A DNA stretch of 64,000 nucleotides from Erythrobacter sp. UBA1916 (GTDB lineage: Bacteria > Pseudomonadota > Alphaproteobacteria > Sphingomonadales > Sphingomonadaceae), in assembly GCA_002337385.1 (NCBI GenBank), contig DDFY01000032.1, forward strand, positions 1-64,000, written 5' to 3'. Both the position numbers and the translations under genes were made by a program. The notes beneath the pieces were generated by a model. That model was not told the DNA's origin, ran no database searches, and saw only the letters and a program-made list of their open reading frames with translations. Shown piece after piece: positions 8,557 through 15,687 of this stretch; the first letter of the stretch is position 1, and each line of letters starts with the position of its first letter.

Positions 8557-9267
8557 ATGAAAAGCAAGATTTACGCAAGCCCCGCAGCCGCGCTCGCTGA
8601 CGTGTTGTTCGACGGGATGACCATCATGTCGGGCGGCTTTGGCCTCTCGGGCAATCCCGAAAGCCTGATCCCCGTCATCCGCGACAGCGCGGTGAAGGAT
8701 CTGACCGTCATTTCGAACAATGCGGGCGCGGACGGCTTTGGCCTGTGGATGCTGCTCGAAAGCCGTCAGGTGCGGAAGATGATCTCTTCCTATGTGGGAG
8801 AGAACAAGCTGTTCGAGCAGCAATATCTATCGGGCGAGCTTGAGCTGGAACTGAACCCGCAGGGCACGCTGGCCGAACGCATCCGCGCAGGCGGCGCGGG
8901 TATCCCCGCGTTCTATACCAAGACCGGCGTCGGCACCGTTGTCGCCGAAGGCAAGCCGGTCGAGAATTTCGAGGGCGAGGATTACGTGCGCGAAACCTGG
9001 CTGCGCTCCGACCTCTCGATCGTCAAGGCATGGCGCGCCGATCCCGCCGGGAACCTGATGTTCCGCAAGACAGCGCGCAATTTCAACCCCAACATGGCAA
9101 CCGCGGGGAAAGTCACCGTGGCCGAGGTGGAGGAGATCGTCCCTGCCGGCAGCTTTGACCCCGATGCGATCCACACGCCCGGCATCTTCGTCGACCGCGT
9201 CGTCGCATCGACCATCAACGAAAAGCGGATAGAAAGGCGCACCGTACGCGAAAGGGAGGCGGTCTGA
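8557..9267 (+). CDS. pcaI: 3-oxoadipate CoA-transferase subunit A
   Basis: A 236-residue family I CoA-transferase alpha subunit with the glycine-rich MSGGFGLSGNPE loop and the ISNNAGADGFG segment. Together with the next gene it moves CoA from succinyl-CoA to 3-oxoadipate. The reading frame is open from 8113, but that part is antisense-free overlap with benD; the ATG at 8557 gives the family length. Its TGA shares one base with the ATG of the beta-subunit gene. The gene could equally be named catI, since it serves the catechol branch here. Confidence 0.9.
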   Translation: MKSKIYASPAAALADVLFDGMTIMSGGFGLSGNPESLIPVIRDSAVKDLTVISNNAGADGFGLWMLLESRQVRKMISSYVGENKLFEQQYLSGELELELNPQGTLAERIRAGGAGIPAFYTKTGVGTVVAEGKPVENFEGEDYVRETWLRSDLSIVKAWRADPAGNLMFRKTARNFNPNMATAGKVTVAEVEEIVPAGSFDPDAIHTPGIFVDRVVASTINEKRIERRTVREREAV

Positions 9268-9932
9268 TGGCTGATCAGGCAAAGGGCTGGACGCGCGACC
9301 AGATGGCCGCCCGCGCCGCGCGCGAATTGCAGGACGGGTTCTACGTCAATCTCGGCATCGGCATCCCGACCCTGGTCGCGAATTACGTGCCCGAGGGGAT
9401 CGATGTCACGCTGCAATCCGAAAACGGCATGCTGGGCATCGGCCCGTTCCCTTATGACGAGGATGTCGACCCCGACCTCATCAATGCGGGCAAGCAGACG
9501 ATCACGGCGCTGCCGACCAGCAGTTTCTTTTCCAGCGCCGACAGTTTCGGGATGATCCGGGGCGGCCATATCGACATGGCCGTGCTGGGCGCAATGCAGG
9601 TCAGCGCCGCGGGCGACATCGCCAACTGGACGATCCCCGGCAAGATGGTGAAAGGCATGGGCGGCGCGATGGACCTGGTCGCGGGCGTCAAGCGCGTCGT
9701 CGTGGTGATGGACCATGTCGCGAAATCGGGCGATGCGAAGATCCTGCCCGAATGCGCTTTGCCGCTGACGGGGAAGGGCTGCGTCGATCTCATCATTACC
9801 GACCTCGCCGTTATCCGCTGCGACAAGCCCGGCCTCACCCTGATCGAACTCGCCCCCGGCGTCAGCGCCGAGGAAGTGATCGTGAAAACCGCAGCGCCGC
9901 TTAACGTCGAACTGGCAGAGGCGGTGGCCTGA
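9267..9932 (+). CDS. pcaJ: 3-oxoadipate CoA-transferase subunit B
   Basis: A 221-residue CoA-transferase beta subunit carrying the catalytic glutamate E52 in SENGMLGIGP, which forms the glutamyl-CoA intermediate. Other family motifs are VNLGIGIPTLVANY near the start and GGHIDMAVLGAMQVS in the middle. Start and stop are interlocked with both neighbours (TGATG upstream, ATGA downstream), so stoichiometric translation with the alpha subunit is likely. It may be called catJ in this catechol setting. Confidence 0.92.
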   Translation: MADQAKGWTRDQMAARAARELQDGFYVNLGIGIPTLVANYVPEGIDVTLQSENGMLGIGPFPYDEDVDPDLINAGKQTITALPTSSFFSSADSFGMIRGGHIDMAVLGAMQVSAAGDIANWTIPGKMVKGMGGAMDLVAGVKRVVVVMDHVAKSGDAKILPECALPLTGKGCVDLIITDLAVIRCDKPGLTLIELAPGVSAEEVIVKTAAPLNVELAEAVA

Positions 9933-10705
9933 TGCCTTTTACCGATACCGAAGCCCGCATCTACTGGAAACTGGAGGGGGAAGATGCGCGGCCCGCGCTC
10001 GTGCTCCTCAATTCCATCGGCTCCGACATGGACCTGTGGGCGCCCGCGCTGGCGCAACTGCGGCTGCATTTCCGCCTGCTGCGGATCGATACGCGAGGGC
10101 ATGGCGCGTCTGACGCCCCGGCAGGCGATTATTCGCTGCCGATGCTGGCGGGCGATGTGCTGGCCGCGATGGATGCGGCGGGGATCGACACGGCTGCGAT
10201 CGCGGGCGTTTCGCTTGGCGGGATGATCGCGATGCAGATGGCGCTTGATGCGCCCGATCGCGTGACCGGCATCGGCCTTGTCTGCACCTCTGCCACCATG
10301 GACCCGGAAGCCTGGGCCACCCGCATCGCCAAGGTGCGCGGCGAAGGCATGGCATCGATCGCCGAACTGGCCATGGGCCGCTTCCTCTCTCCCGCCTTCG
10401 CGGCCGAGCGGCCCGAAGTCGCCGCCACCATCTTGCGCGGACTTCTGGCGATGCCCGCCGATGGCTATGCCGGATGCAGCGCGGCGATCCGCGACATGGC
10501 GATCCAGCCACGCCTGAACACCATCGCTTGTCCCGCGCTGGTTGTGACCGGCACGCTGGACAGTTCCACTCCCTATAATGGGCATGGCGAGCATCTCGTC
10601 GCCGGGATCGCCGGGGCCGAGCATGTCTGGCTCGATTGCGCCCATCTTGCCCCCCTCGACGCGCCGGCCCCGCTGGCCGAAGCGCTCATCCGCCAATTCG
10701 CCTGA
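9932..10705 (+). CDS. pcaD: 3-oxoadipate enol-lactonase
   Basis: A 257-residue alpha/beta hydrolase that opens 3-oxoadipate enol-lactone to 3-oxoadipate, the step between CatC and the CoA-transferase. The nucleophile elbow is GVSLGGM with S94, and the catalytic histidine is in DCAHLAPLDAP close to the C-terminus. Length matches PcaD. Its ATG overlaps the pcaJ stop by four bases. In pathway order it acts before PcaIJ, although it is encoded after them. Confidence 0.88.
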   Translation: MPFTDTEARIYWKLEGEDARPALVLLNSIGSDMDLWAPALAQLRLHFRLLRIDTRGHGASDAPAGDYSLPMLAGDVLAAMDAAGIDTAAIAGVSLGGMIAMQMALDAPDRVTGIGLVCTSATMDPEAWATRIAKVRGEGMASIAELAMGRFLSPAFAAERPEVAATILRGLLAMPADGYAGCSAAIRDMAIQPRLNTIACPALVVTGTLDSSTPYNGHGEHLVAGIAGAEHVWLDCAHLAPLDAPAPLAEALIRQFA

Positions 10706-10713
10706 GGTCTTTC

Positions 10714-11916
10714 ATGCCCGACGCTTTCATCTGCGACGCCATTCGCACCCCCATCGGCAAGCTGAACGGCGCGCTCTCTGCCGTGCGTCCCGACGATCTT
10801 GCCGCGATCCCGTTGAGGGCGCTGATCGAGCGCAATCCCGGCGTGGACTGGGGCGCGGTCGACGACACGATCATGGGCTGCGCCAATCAGGCGGGCGAAG
10901 ACAATCGCAATGTCGCGCGCATGGCCGTGCTGCTAGCGGGCCTGCCCAAATCGATCCCCGGCACCACGGTCAACCGGCTGTGCGGATCGGGCCTCAACGC
11001 CGTGGGCTTTGCTGCGCAGGCAATCCGCGCGAGCGATGCGGAGATCATGATCGCGGGCGGCGCGGAAAGCATGACGCGCGCGCCCTATGTCATGGGCAAG
11101 GCGGACAAGCCCTATGGCCGGGGCCAGCAGATCGAGGACACGACCCTTGGCTGGCGCTTCGTCAATCCGGCGATGAAGGCGGCCTATGGCGTGGAAACCA
11201 TGCCCCAGACGGGCGAGAACGTGGCCGAGGAATGGAGCATCTCGCGCGAAGCGCAGGACGCATTCGCCTTTGCCAGCCAGCAAAAGGCGGCCAGCGCCAT
11301 CGCCAGCGGGCGCATGGCGGCGGAAATCACCCCGGTCACCATCCCGGTGCGCAAAGGCGACGACATCGTCTTCGACACTGACGAGCATCCACGCCTTAGC
11401 GACATGGACGTGCTCGCCAAACTGCGCCCGGTGGTGAAGCCGGACGGCACGGTGACGGCGGGCAATGCCTCGGGCCTCAACGATGGGGCTGCGGCGATGA
11501 TCGTCGCATCCGAAGCTGCGGTGAAACGCCACGGCCTGACCCCGCGCGCCCGCGTGCTGGGCATGGCATCGGCGGGCGTGGCCCCGCGTGTCATGGGTAT
11601 CGGCCCCGTCGATGCGGCGCGCAGACTGGTCAAGCTGACCGGCGTTTCGCTCGATCAGCTGGATGTGATCGAATTGAACGAGGCGTTCGCCAGCCAGGCA
11701 TTGGCCGTGCTGGGCGATCTGGGCATTGCGGGCGACGATCCGCGGGTCAATCCCAATGGCGGGGCCATCGCTTTTGGCCATCCGCTTGGCATGTCGGGCG
11801 CGCGCATCACCATGACCGCGGTGGAGGAACTGCAGCGCAACGGCGGCCGTTATGCGCTGTCCTTCATGTGTGTGGGCGTGGGGCAGGGAACTGGCCTGAT
11901 GCTGGAAAAGGTCTAG
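10714..11916 (+). CDS. pcaF: 3-oxoadipyl-CoA thiolase
   Basis: A 400-residue thiolase that splits 3-oxoadipyl-CoA to succinyl-CoA and acetyl-CoA, ending the benzoate route. Nucleophile C90 is in NRLCGSGLNAVG; H356 (GGAIAFGHPLG) and C386 (CVGVGQG) complete the active site. The opening residues and length are those of PcaF. The start at ATG 10714 lies nine bases after the pcaD stop; an earlier in-frame start at 10636 would overlap pcaD by 70 bases. It is the last gene of the ben-cat-pca run. Confidence 0.93.
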   Translation: MPDAFICDAIRTPIGKLNGALSAVRPDDLAAIPLRALIERNPGVDWGAVDDTIMGCANQAGEDNRNVARMAVLLAGLPKSIPGTTVNRLCGSGLNAVGFAAQAIRASDAEIMIAGGAESMTRAPYVMGKADKPYGRGQQIEDTTLGWRFVNPAMKAAYGVETMPQTGENVAEEWSISREAQDAFAFASQQKAASAIASGRMAAEITPVTIPVRKGDDIVFDTDEHPRLSDMDVLAKLRPVVKPDGTVTAGNASGLNDGAAAMIVASEAAVKRHGLTPRARVLGMASAGVAPRVMGIGPVDAARRLVKLTGVSLDQLDVIELNEAFASQALAVLGDLGIAGDDPRVNPNGGAIAFGHPLGMSGARITMTAVEELQRNGGRYALSFMCVGVGQGTGLMLEKV

Positions 11917-11987
11917 GCCTCATATCGTGCCAAAACCACGTCAACGAAGGATCGATTGGACACGAACAACGAGCAAGGAAGTTGAGA

Positions 11988-12704
11988 ATGAATAGCTACA
12001 GTCAGTACCAGGGTAAGACGGCCGTCGTGACCGGCGGCACGTCGGGCATCGGTGAAGCCTGCGTCAAATACTTGGCGGAACGCGGCGCGGTCGTGCATGC
12101 TTGGGGTCTCGACGTGGACCAGTGCGAGTACCGCCATGAAAACGTCCACGTCAAAGAACTCGACGTGACCGACGCGGCCGCGATGGCATCGGCCGTCGAC
12201 ACCATTGATACGATCGATATCCTCATTCCCGCCGCTGGCATCAGCGTCGCCGACCGGGAGCATGAGATGGACACCTTCGACAAGGTGATCTCGATCAACC
12301 TGTCAGCGGTTATGCACATCTGCTCGCTGGCCAAGGCGAAGATGCCGAAGGGTGGCGCCATGGTACTGATCGCGTCGATGTACAGCACGTTCGGTGCCGG
12401 TGGTCGTCCGGCATATGCGGCCAGCAAGGGCGGTATTGTGCAGTTAGTGAAGTCGCTGGCGCAAAGCTATGCGCCCGACGGGATACGCGTGAACGCCGTC
12501 GCACCGGGCTGGATCGATACGCCGCTGCTCGCGCCGTTGAAGGCGGACAAGGAAATTTCGGGCGCGATCCTTGGTCGCACGCCCCTCGCCCGCTTTGGCG
12601 ATCCGGAAGAAATCGCTAAGGTAGTTTCTTTCCTGTGTAGTGATCTTGCGTCTTTCGTGACGGGTGCATCCTTGCCAGTCGACGGGGGGTATTTGACGGT
12701 ATAG
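11988..12704 (+). CDS. Short-chain dehydrogenase/reductase
   Basis: A 238-residue classical SDR with TGGTSGIG at residues 15-22, S130, Y143 and K147 in the YAASKGG motif. The usual NAAG is PAAG here. It probably oxidises or reduces an alcohol/ketone with NAD(P). The ATG at 11988 follows AAGGAAG; a longer frame from 11868 would overlap pcaF. It stands before the LuxR-type regulator and the hydroxyketone-dioxygenase/diol-dehydrogenase genes, so an aryl alcohol, diol or ketone is a plausible substrate, but the sequence itself does not say which. Confidence 0.8.
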   Translation: MNSYSQYQGKTAVVTGGTSGIGEACVKYLAERGAVVHAWGLDVDQCEYRHENVHVKELDVTDAAAMASAVDTIDTIDILIPAAGISVADREHEMDTFDKVISINLSAVMHICSLAKAKMPKGGAMVLIASMYSTFGAGGRPAYAASKGGIVQLVKSLAQSYAPDGIRVNAVAPGWIDTPLLAPLKADKEISGAILGRTPLARFGDPEEIAKVVSFLCSDLASFVTGASLPVDGGYLTV

Positions 12705-12735
12705 ACCAGCCGAAAAAAGTTCGGGGGGGACAATT

Positions 12736-13563
12736 GTGACCATCACGAAAGAAGAAAGGATCTATAACGCGCAGAAAGCGCTGCGCGGCACCCTTCTTGA
12801 TGGGGCAAGAAAATGTAGTGACCCGTCGCTGCGCAACCTCACCCACGAACTTTTGCTTTATCTGGACTGTCCCCAAGAATGCTGGCTCCGCGCGACCGGC
12901 TATCTTCGCGACCGGCTTGGCGTGGAACGCGTCGACGGGGGTTATTCCAGCCCCGCCGACACCCAATACCAGCCCGGCCAAGCCGAAAGCGTAATCGATA
13001 CCGAGGAAATCCCCAGTTTCGCTGGCGTATTGGTGAACAACGCGGATAATGGCGTGCGAAGAATATGGGAGGCAAACCACCCCGTCGTCTTCAAGTCGTT
13101 GCTTGAAGACCGCTCCTTCAGCGTTTCCCTTCGGCGTGATCTGCTACGCACCGGGGCGTCGACTAAAATAGCCGTCGCCTTGCGCGACAGGACCGGACCT
13201 TTTGGACTGATATGTGCTGACAGGGTGAAGCGAGGATTGCCCGAATGGAAGAGTGTGCAATTTGATATTTTTGCGGATGCCGCTAGTTCGGTCCTAGGGC
13301 CGATTCTGGGTGCGGCCCAACGGATAGGGATCGAATATTCTGGGGAGATTGATCCGGCCGCGCTGGACAGTCTGACAAAGGCCGAGGCGCGCGTTGCTAT
13401 GCTCGCATCACAAGGGCTCAGTTATAAGGAAATCGCGCGCAAGACAGGGCGCTCAGTGTTCACGATCGATCACCATTTGCGCAAGATACGCAGAAAGCTA
13501 GGAATTGATTCCCACGCCAAGCTTGTCAGGTTCTTAAATCAGCAAAGCTTCGCCGACGAATAA
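12736..13563 (+). CDS. LuxR-type transcriptional regulator
   Basis: A 275-residue protein with a C-terminal LuxR/GerE helix-turn-helix: LTKAEARVAMLASQGLSYKE followed by GRSVFTIDHHLRKI. The first 190 residues look like a GAF-type sensor region (an unassigned alpha/beta domain including a segment reading TKIAVALRDRTGPFGLICAD), with no receiver-domain aspartate. Start is GTG at 12736 just after a G-rich stretch. It lies between the SDR and the cupin dioxygenase genes and probably controls them. Two inverted repeats with six-base spacers in the next intergenic region are candidate binding sites. The ligand is unknown; an aryl ketone or diol is a guess. Confidence 0.78.
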   Translation: MTITKEERIYNAQKALRGTLLDGARKCSDPSLRNLTHELLLYLDCPQECWLRATGYLRDRLGVERVDGGYSSPADTQYQPGQAESVIDTEEIPSFAGVLVNNADNGVRRIWEANHPVVFKSLLEDRSFSVSLRRDLLRTGASTKIAVALRDRTGPFGLICADRVKRGLPEWKSVQFDIFADAASSVLGPILGAAQRIGIEYSGEIDPAALDSLTKAEARVAMLASQGLSYKEIARKTGRSVFTIDHHLRKIRRKLGIDSHAKLVRFLNQQSFADE

Positions 13564-13872
13564 ATCCTTCCCGCTTGACGGCGATCCCGCTGCACAGGTC
13601 GCGGTATATATTGGTTCATGCAATACTTCGCCAATCTTCAGCGGGGCGGTTCTTTGCGGCAACCGCCACAACCATATCTAGCCAGCACGCACAGGGATCC
13701 AATGCCAGGAGCCTTTTCCGTTGCGGCTGATCATACCGCCTGTGCGCGGAAGCACAAAAAATAGCGAGTACACGCTATAGACCCGCAAATCACGATCATG
13801 CGAAAAGATTACCGACGCAGAACCGGATCAACGGTTCTCGGAAAATAGAATAATCTTGGAGAAGGAATACCT
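13564..13872 (+). promoter_or_regulatory. Promoter region with two inverted repeats before the cupin gene
   Basis: About 310 bases without a gene. ATAGCG at 13761-13766 and CGCTAT at 13773-13778 flank six bases; AGAACCG at 13819-13825 and CGGTTCT at 13832-13838 also flank six bases. The shared spacing of two different palindromes suggests binding by a dimeric HTH protein, possibly the LuxR-type regulator just upstream. A Shine-Dalgarno GGAGAAGG precedes the cupin ATG. Confidence 0.5.
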
Positions 13873-14388
13873 ATGTCGATCGACGGCCTCGCAACTACGT
13901 CCGCTCTTAGCAAAGATGAGCGCCGCATTTTGGGTCATCATGACACCTACGGCGTCCCCGACATGTATATTTCGGGCGATCAATCGCTTTTTCACCCCTG
14001 GGTCGGCGATGTCTGGCTTAAGCCGCTGCGTTTCGATGTGCGAAATAACCTTTACGTCACGATCCTTTGGTCGAAAGGGCCCGGTGGCCTTGGAAGACAT
14101 CGTCATCGCGGTCCGGTGTCGGCCTACACGCTGGAGGGGTCGTGGCGCTACGAAGAGTATGACTGGGTCGCGCGCCCGGGCGATTTCGTTCAGGAAAATC
14201 CCGGGGTAATCCACACACTGACCAGCGACACGGGTGTCAAGACGCTGTTTATGGTCGGAGGTTCGCTCGAGTTCTATGACGAGAACGATAATCTTGAAAG
14301 TATCATGGACGTCTTCTCGTTTCTCGACCTGTACAAGAACTACTGCGAGGAAACCGGACAGTCCTTCAACGAGAAACTGATCTTCTGA
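13873..14388 (+). CDS. 2,4'-dihydroxyacetophenone-dioxygenase-like cupin
   Basis: A 171-residue single-domain cupin. The metal site is visible as H76 and H78 in GRHRHRG and H114 in PGVIHTL, with an EGSWRYEEYDW strand between them. Family members cleave 2,4'-dihydroxyacetophenone (an aryl hydroxymethyl ketone) with O2 into 4-hydroxybenzoate and formate, using non-haem iron and three histidines. If the substrate here lacks the ring hydroxyl, the product would be benzoate, the entry compound of the operon upstream. The next gene encodes a glycerol-dehydrogenase-like enzyme that could make the hydroxyketone from a diol. Family assignment is fairly secure; substrate is inference. Confidence 0.72.
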   Translation: MSIDGLATTSALSKDERRILGHHDTYGVPDMYISGDQSLFHPWVGDVWLKPLRFDVRNNLYVTILWSKGPGGLGRHRHRGPVSAYTLEGSWRYEEYDWVARPGDFVQENPGVIHTLTSDTGVKTLFMVGGSLEFYDENDNLESIMDVFSFLDLYKNYCEETGQSFNEKLIF

Positions 14389-14427
14389 TCAGTCCACGCG
14401 GAATCAGAAATATTGGGAGGTGGGGTC

Positions 14428-15582
14428 ATGTTGAAAACAGCGGTCGAAGTGTTTGACGAAAAATTGTCCCGACCGGACTTGAAGGTTTTTTTCTGCGCCA
14501 ATCGTTACATCCAAGGTGCGAATGTGCTGGAAGATCTGGGCAGATTACTGCACATGATCTCGGGCGATTCGATAGGTTTGATTGCGCCCGGTGACTTGCC
14601 TGAGGCTGTCCTCGATACGGTTACAACCTCGCTCGATAGCGCATCAATCGGCACGCATAGGGTCCTGTTCGGGGGGCAGTGTTCTTACGAAGAGATCGAG
14701 CGGCATGCCGCGACGCTGCGAGATTCGGGGATGGGTGCGCTTATCGCCGTAGGCGGCGGTAAGGTCATCGATGCGGCAAAGTGCGTTGCAAAGCGGCTGA
14801 ATGTGCCACTCGTCGTTTGCCCAACGTTGGCATCGACCGACGCGCCATGTTCCGCTGCCGCGGTCATCTACACTGAGGATGGCAGCTTCTGCGATGTCGA
14901 GTTCCTTCACGACAACCCAGCGATGGTGGTGGTCGATACCGCCGTCATCATAGGCGCGCCGATCCGGTTCCTGCTTGCGGGAATGGCGGACGCTTTAGCG
15001 ACCGGATACGAAGCGCGTACCTGCCTTGAAAATCCCGACGCGCGTTCGATGGTGGGCGGGCGCATTTCGCTTGCCGCCGCAACGATCGCGGAGACTTGCA
15101 CACGCACCGTTTTGGAGCACGGATACGCAGCCATCGCGGCCGCGAAGAAGGGCCAGATCGACGAGAGCTTTGAACGGATCGTCGAGGCGAACACCTTGCT
15201 GAGCGGGACCGGTTTCGAAAGCGGCGGACTTGCGGCTGCCCATGCCGTGGCGCAGGCGTTGACGTTGGTCCCGTCGATTGAACACGGATTCCTGCACGGG
15301 GAAATGGTGGCTGTCGGCACCATGCTCCACCTGATGCTCGAACAGCAGGACGAGGAGTTCGAAAGGGTCGACGAGTTCCTTAAGGAGATTGGCCTTCCCC
15401 GCTCTCTGTCTATGCTAGGTATCGAGGTGGAGGATGGAAACGAAACGTTCGAGATGGTGATCGCGGCTGCGTGCGAGATGCCGTTCATGAAAAACGAACC
15501 GTTCACGGTCGATGCCGACAGACTGAAGCAAGCGGCCCTTGCGGTCGAACACAAAGTTGGGCGCGTTCCAGTGCCGGGTTGA
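14428..15582 (+). CDS. Glycerol-dehydrogenase-like vicinal-diol dehydrogenase
   Basis: A 384-residue iron/zinc-dependent group III alcohol dehydrogenase of the GldA type. The dinucleotide site is VGGGK at about 108-112; metal ligands are D188 (GMADALATGYEA), H272 (AAAHAVAQA) and H290 (HGFLHGEMVAVG). GldA oxidises the secondary hydroxyl of glycerol to give dihydroxyacetone, that is a 1,2-diol to an alpha-hydroxyketone. Beside a cupin that cleaves aryl hydroxymethyl ketones, an aryl-1,2-ethanediol substrate is attractive. Start chosen at ATG 14428, preceded by GGGAGG; a TTG at 14413 would place that ribosome site inside the gene. Confidence 0.75.
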   Translation: MLKTAVEVFDEKLSRPDLKVFFCANRYIQGANVLEDLGRLLHMISGDSIGLIAPGDLPEAVLDTVTTSLDSASIGTHRVLFGGQCSYEEIERHAATLRDSGMGALIAVGGGKVIDAAKCVAKRLNVPLVVCPTLASTDAPCSAAAVIYTEDGSFCDVEFLHDNPAMVVVDTAVIIGAPIRFLLAGMADALATGYEARTCLENPDARSMVGGRISLAAATIAETCTRTVLEHGYAAIAAAKKGQIDESFERIVEANTLLSGTGFESGGLAAAHAVAQALTLVPSIEHGFLHGEMVAVGTMLHLMLEQQDEEFERVDEFLKEIGLPRSLSMLGIEVEDGNETFEMVIAAACEMPFMKNEPFTVDADRLKQAALAVEHKVGRVPVPG

Positions 15583-15687
15583 CGGGCTGACGCAAAGCGT
15601 CCCCAAAAATACAACAAAAGCAAAATGATGGCCACGGGCGTCAGCCCGATTGCGAATGCGCGCCATCAATAAATGGGAGAAGATGGA

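Noticed and set aside
14413..14427. TTG start for the glycerol-dehydrogenase-like gene
   Set aside because: The GGGAGG ribosome site lies inside that extension; ATG 14428 is better.
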